Shown piece by piece: positions 64,000 through 64,000 of a stretch of DNA of 64,000 nucleotides. Every line of letters begins with the position of its first letter. Position 1 is the first letter of the stretch. The notes beneath the pieces are model-generated. The model made no database searches. It was not told the origin of the DNA and saw only the letters and a program-made list of their open reading frames with translations. The stretch covers positions 2,338,501 through 2,402,500 of the forward strand of contig NZ_CP092480.1 in NCBI RefSeq assembly GCF_022429645.1, given 5' to 3'. Position numbers and translations under genes: made by a program. This stretch comes from Lutibacter sp. A80 (GTDB taxonomy: Bacteria; Bacteroidota; Bacteroidia; Flavobacteriales; Flavobacteriaceae).

Positions 64000-64000
64000 A

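Overview
The window is AT-rich and almost certainly comes from a member of the Flavobacteriaceae (Bacteroidota). It contains type IX secretion (T9SS) type A and type B sorting domains, a PorP/SprF-like protein, many flavobacterial families (DUF2480, DUF3078, DUF5686, DUF6909-like, a long PurF) and promoters of the Bacteroidota form TTG-N(about 17)-TAnnTTTG. The genus cannot be fixed from this sequence alone. No prophage, transposase, CRISPR array or rRNA was seen; there is one tRNA (tRNA-Cys).

Layout. 1-7.7 kb: the 3' end of a MutS-like ATPase gene, two envelope proteins (DUF5686, DUF3078), a small membrane protein, a CNNM/CBS protein, and a sufE - DUF59 - DUF2480 group linked to Fe-S assembly. 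7.8-15.8 kb: a PfkB sugar kinase, PurF, an MBL-fold hydrolase followed closely by a lipoprotein subtilase, an M1 aminopeptidase and YwbE. 15.8-19.4 kb: a DEDDy exonuclease and two T9SS type A cargo proteins. 19.4-21.6 kb: an OmpR-type two-component pair with a structured leader. 21.7-26.9 kb (minus strand): rnpA, an S41 protease, an uncharacterised protein with nucleoside-phosphorylase-like motifs, and purD. 27-33 kb: acyl-CoA dehydrogenase, a LuxE-like protein, an ECF sigma factor with a barrel protein carrying an anti-sigma-like N-terminus, and an ALDH7-type dehydrogenase. 33-43 kb: a bifunctional acyltransferase (OlsF-like), aspartate kinase, GNAT, fructose bisphosphatase, superoxide dismutase, tRNA-Cys, FolB, GlnRS, YraN, a thioesterase and a DUF134/NifX-like pair behind a palindromic operator. 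43-47 kb: two TlpA-type thiol-disulfide proteins, a conserved hypothetical protein and CvpA.

46.9-64 kb (minus strand) is one locus: a giant Calx-beta repeat protein (about 4,700 residues visible, still open at the window edge) with a type B T9SS C-terminal domain, followed by a PorP/SprF-like protein and an OmpA/PD40 protein. This is the gene order seen around large T9SS-exported adhesins such as SprB. The giant gene carries repeats at several scales, including a 956-bp block present twice with no difference seen at a 1,005-bp offset, and a run of 345-bp modules.

The items most worth following up are the giant repeat locus, the purD-linked protein with nucleoside-phosphorylase-like motifs, the DUF134/NifX pair with its promoter-embedded palindrome, the two-component leader with tandem TTAATGTTA repeats and a possible leader peptide, and two families of intergenic repeats (28.2-28.6 kb and 39.5 kb).
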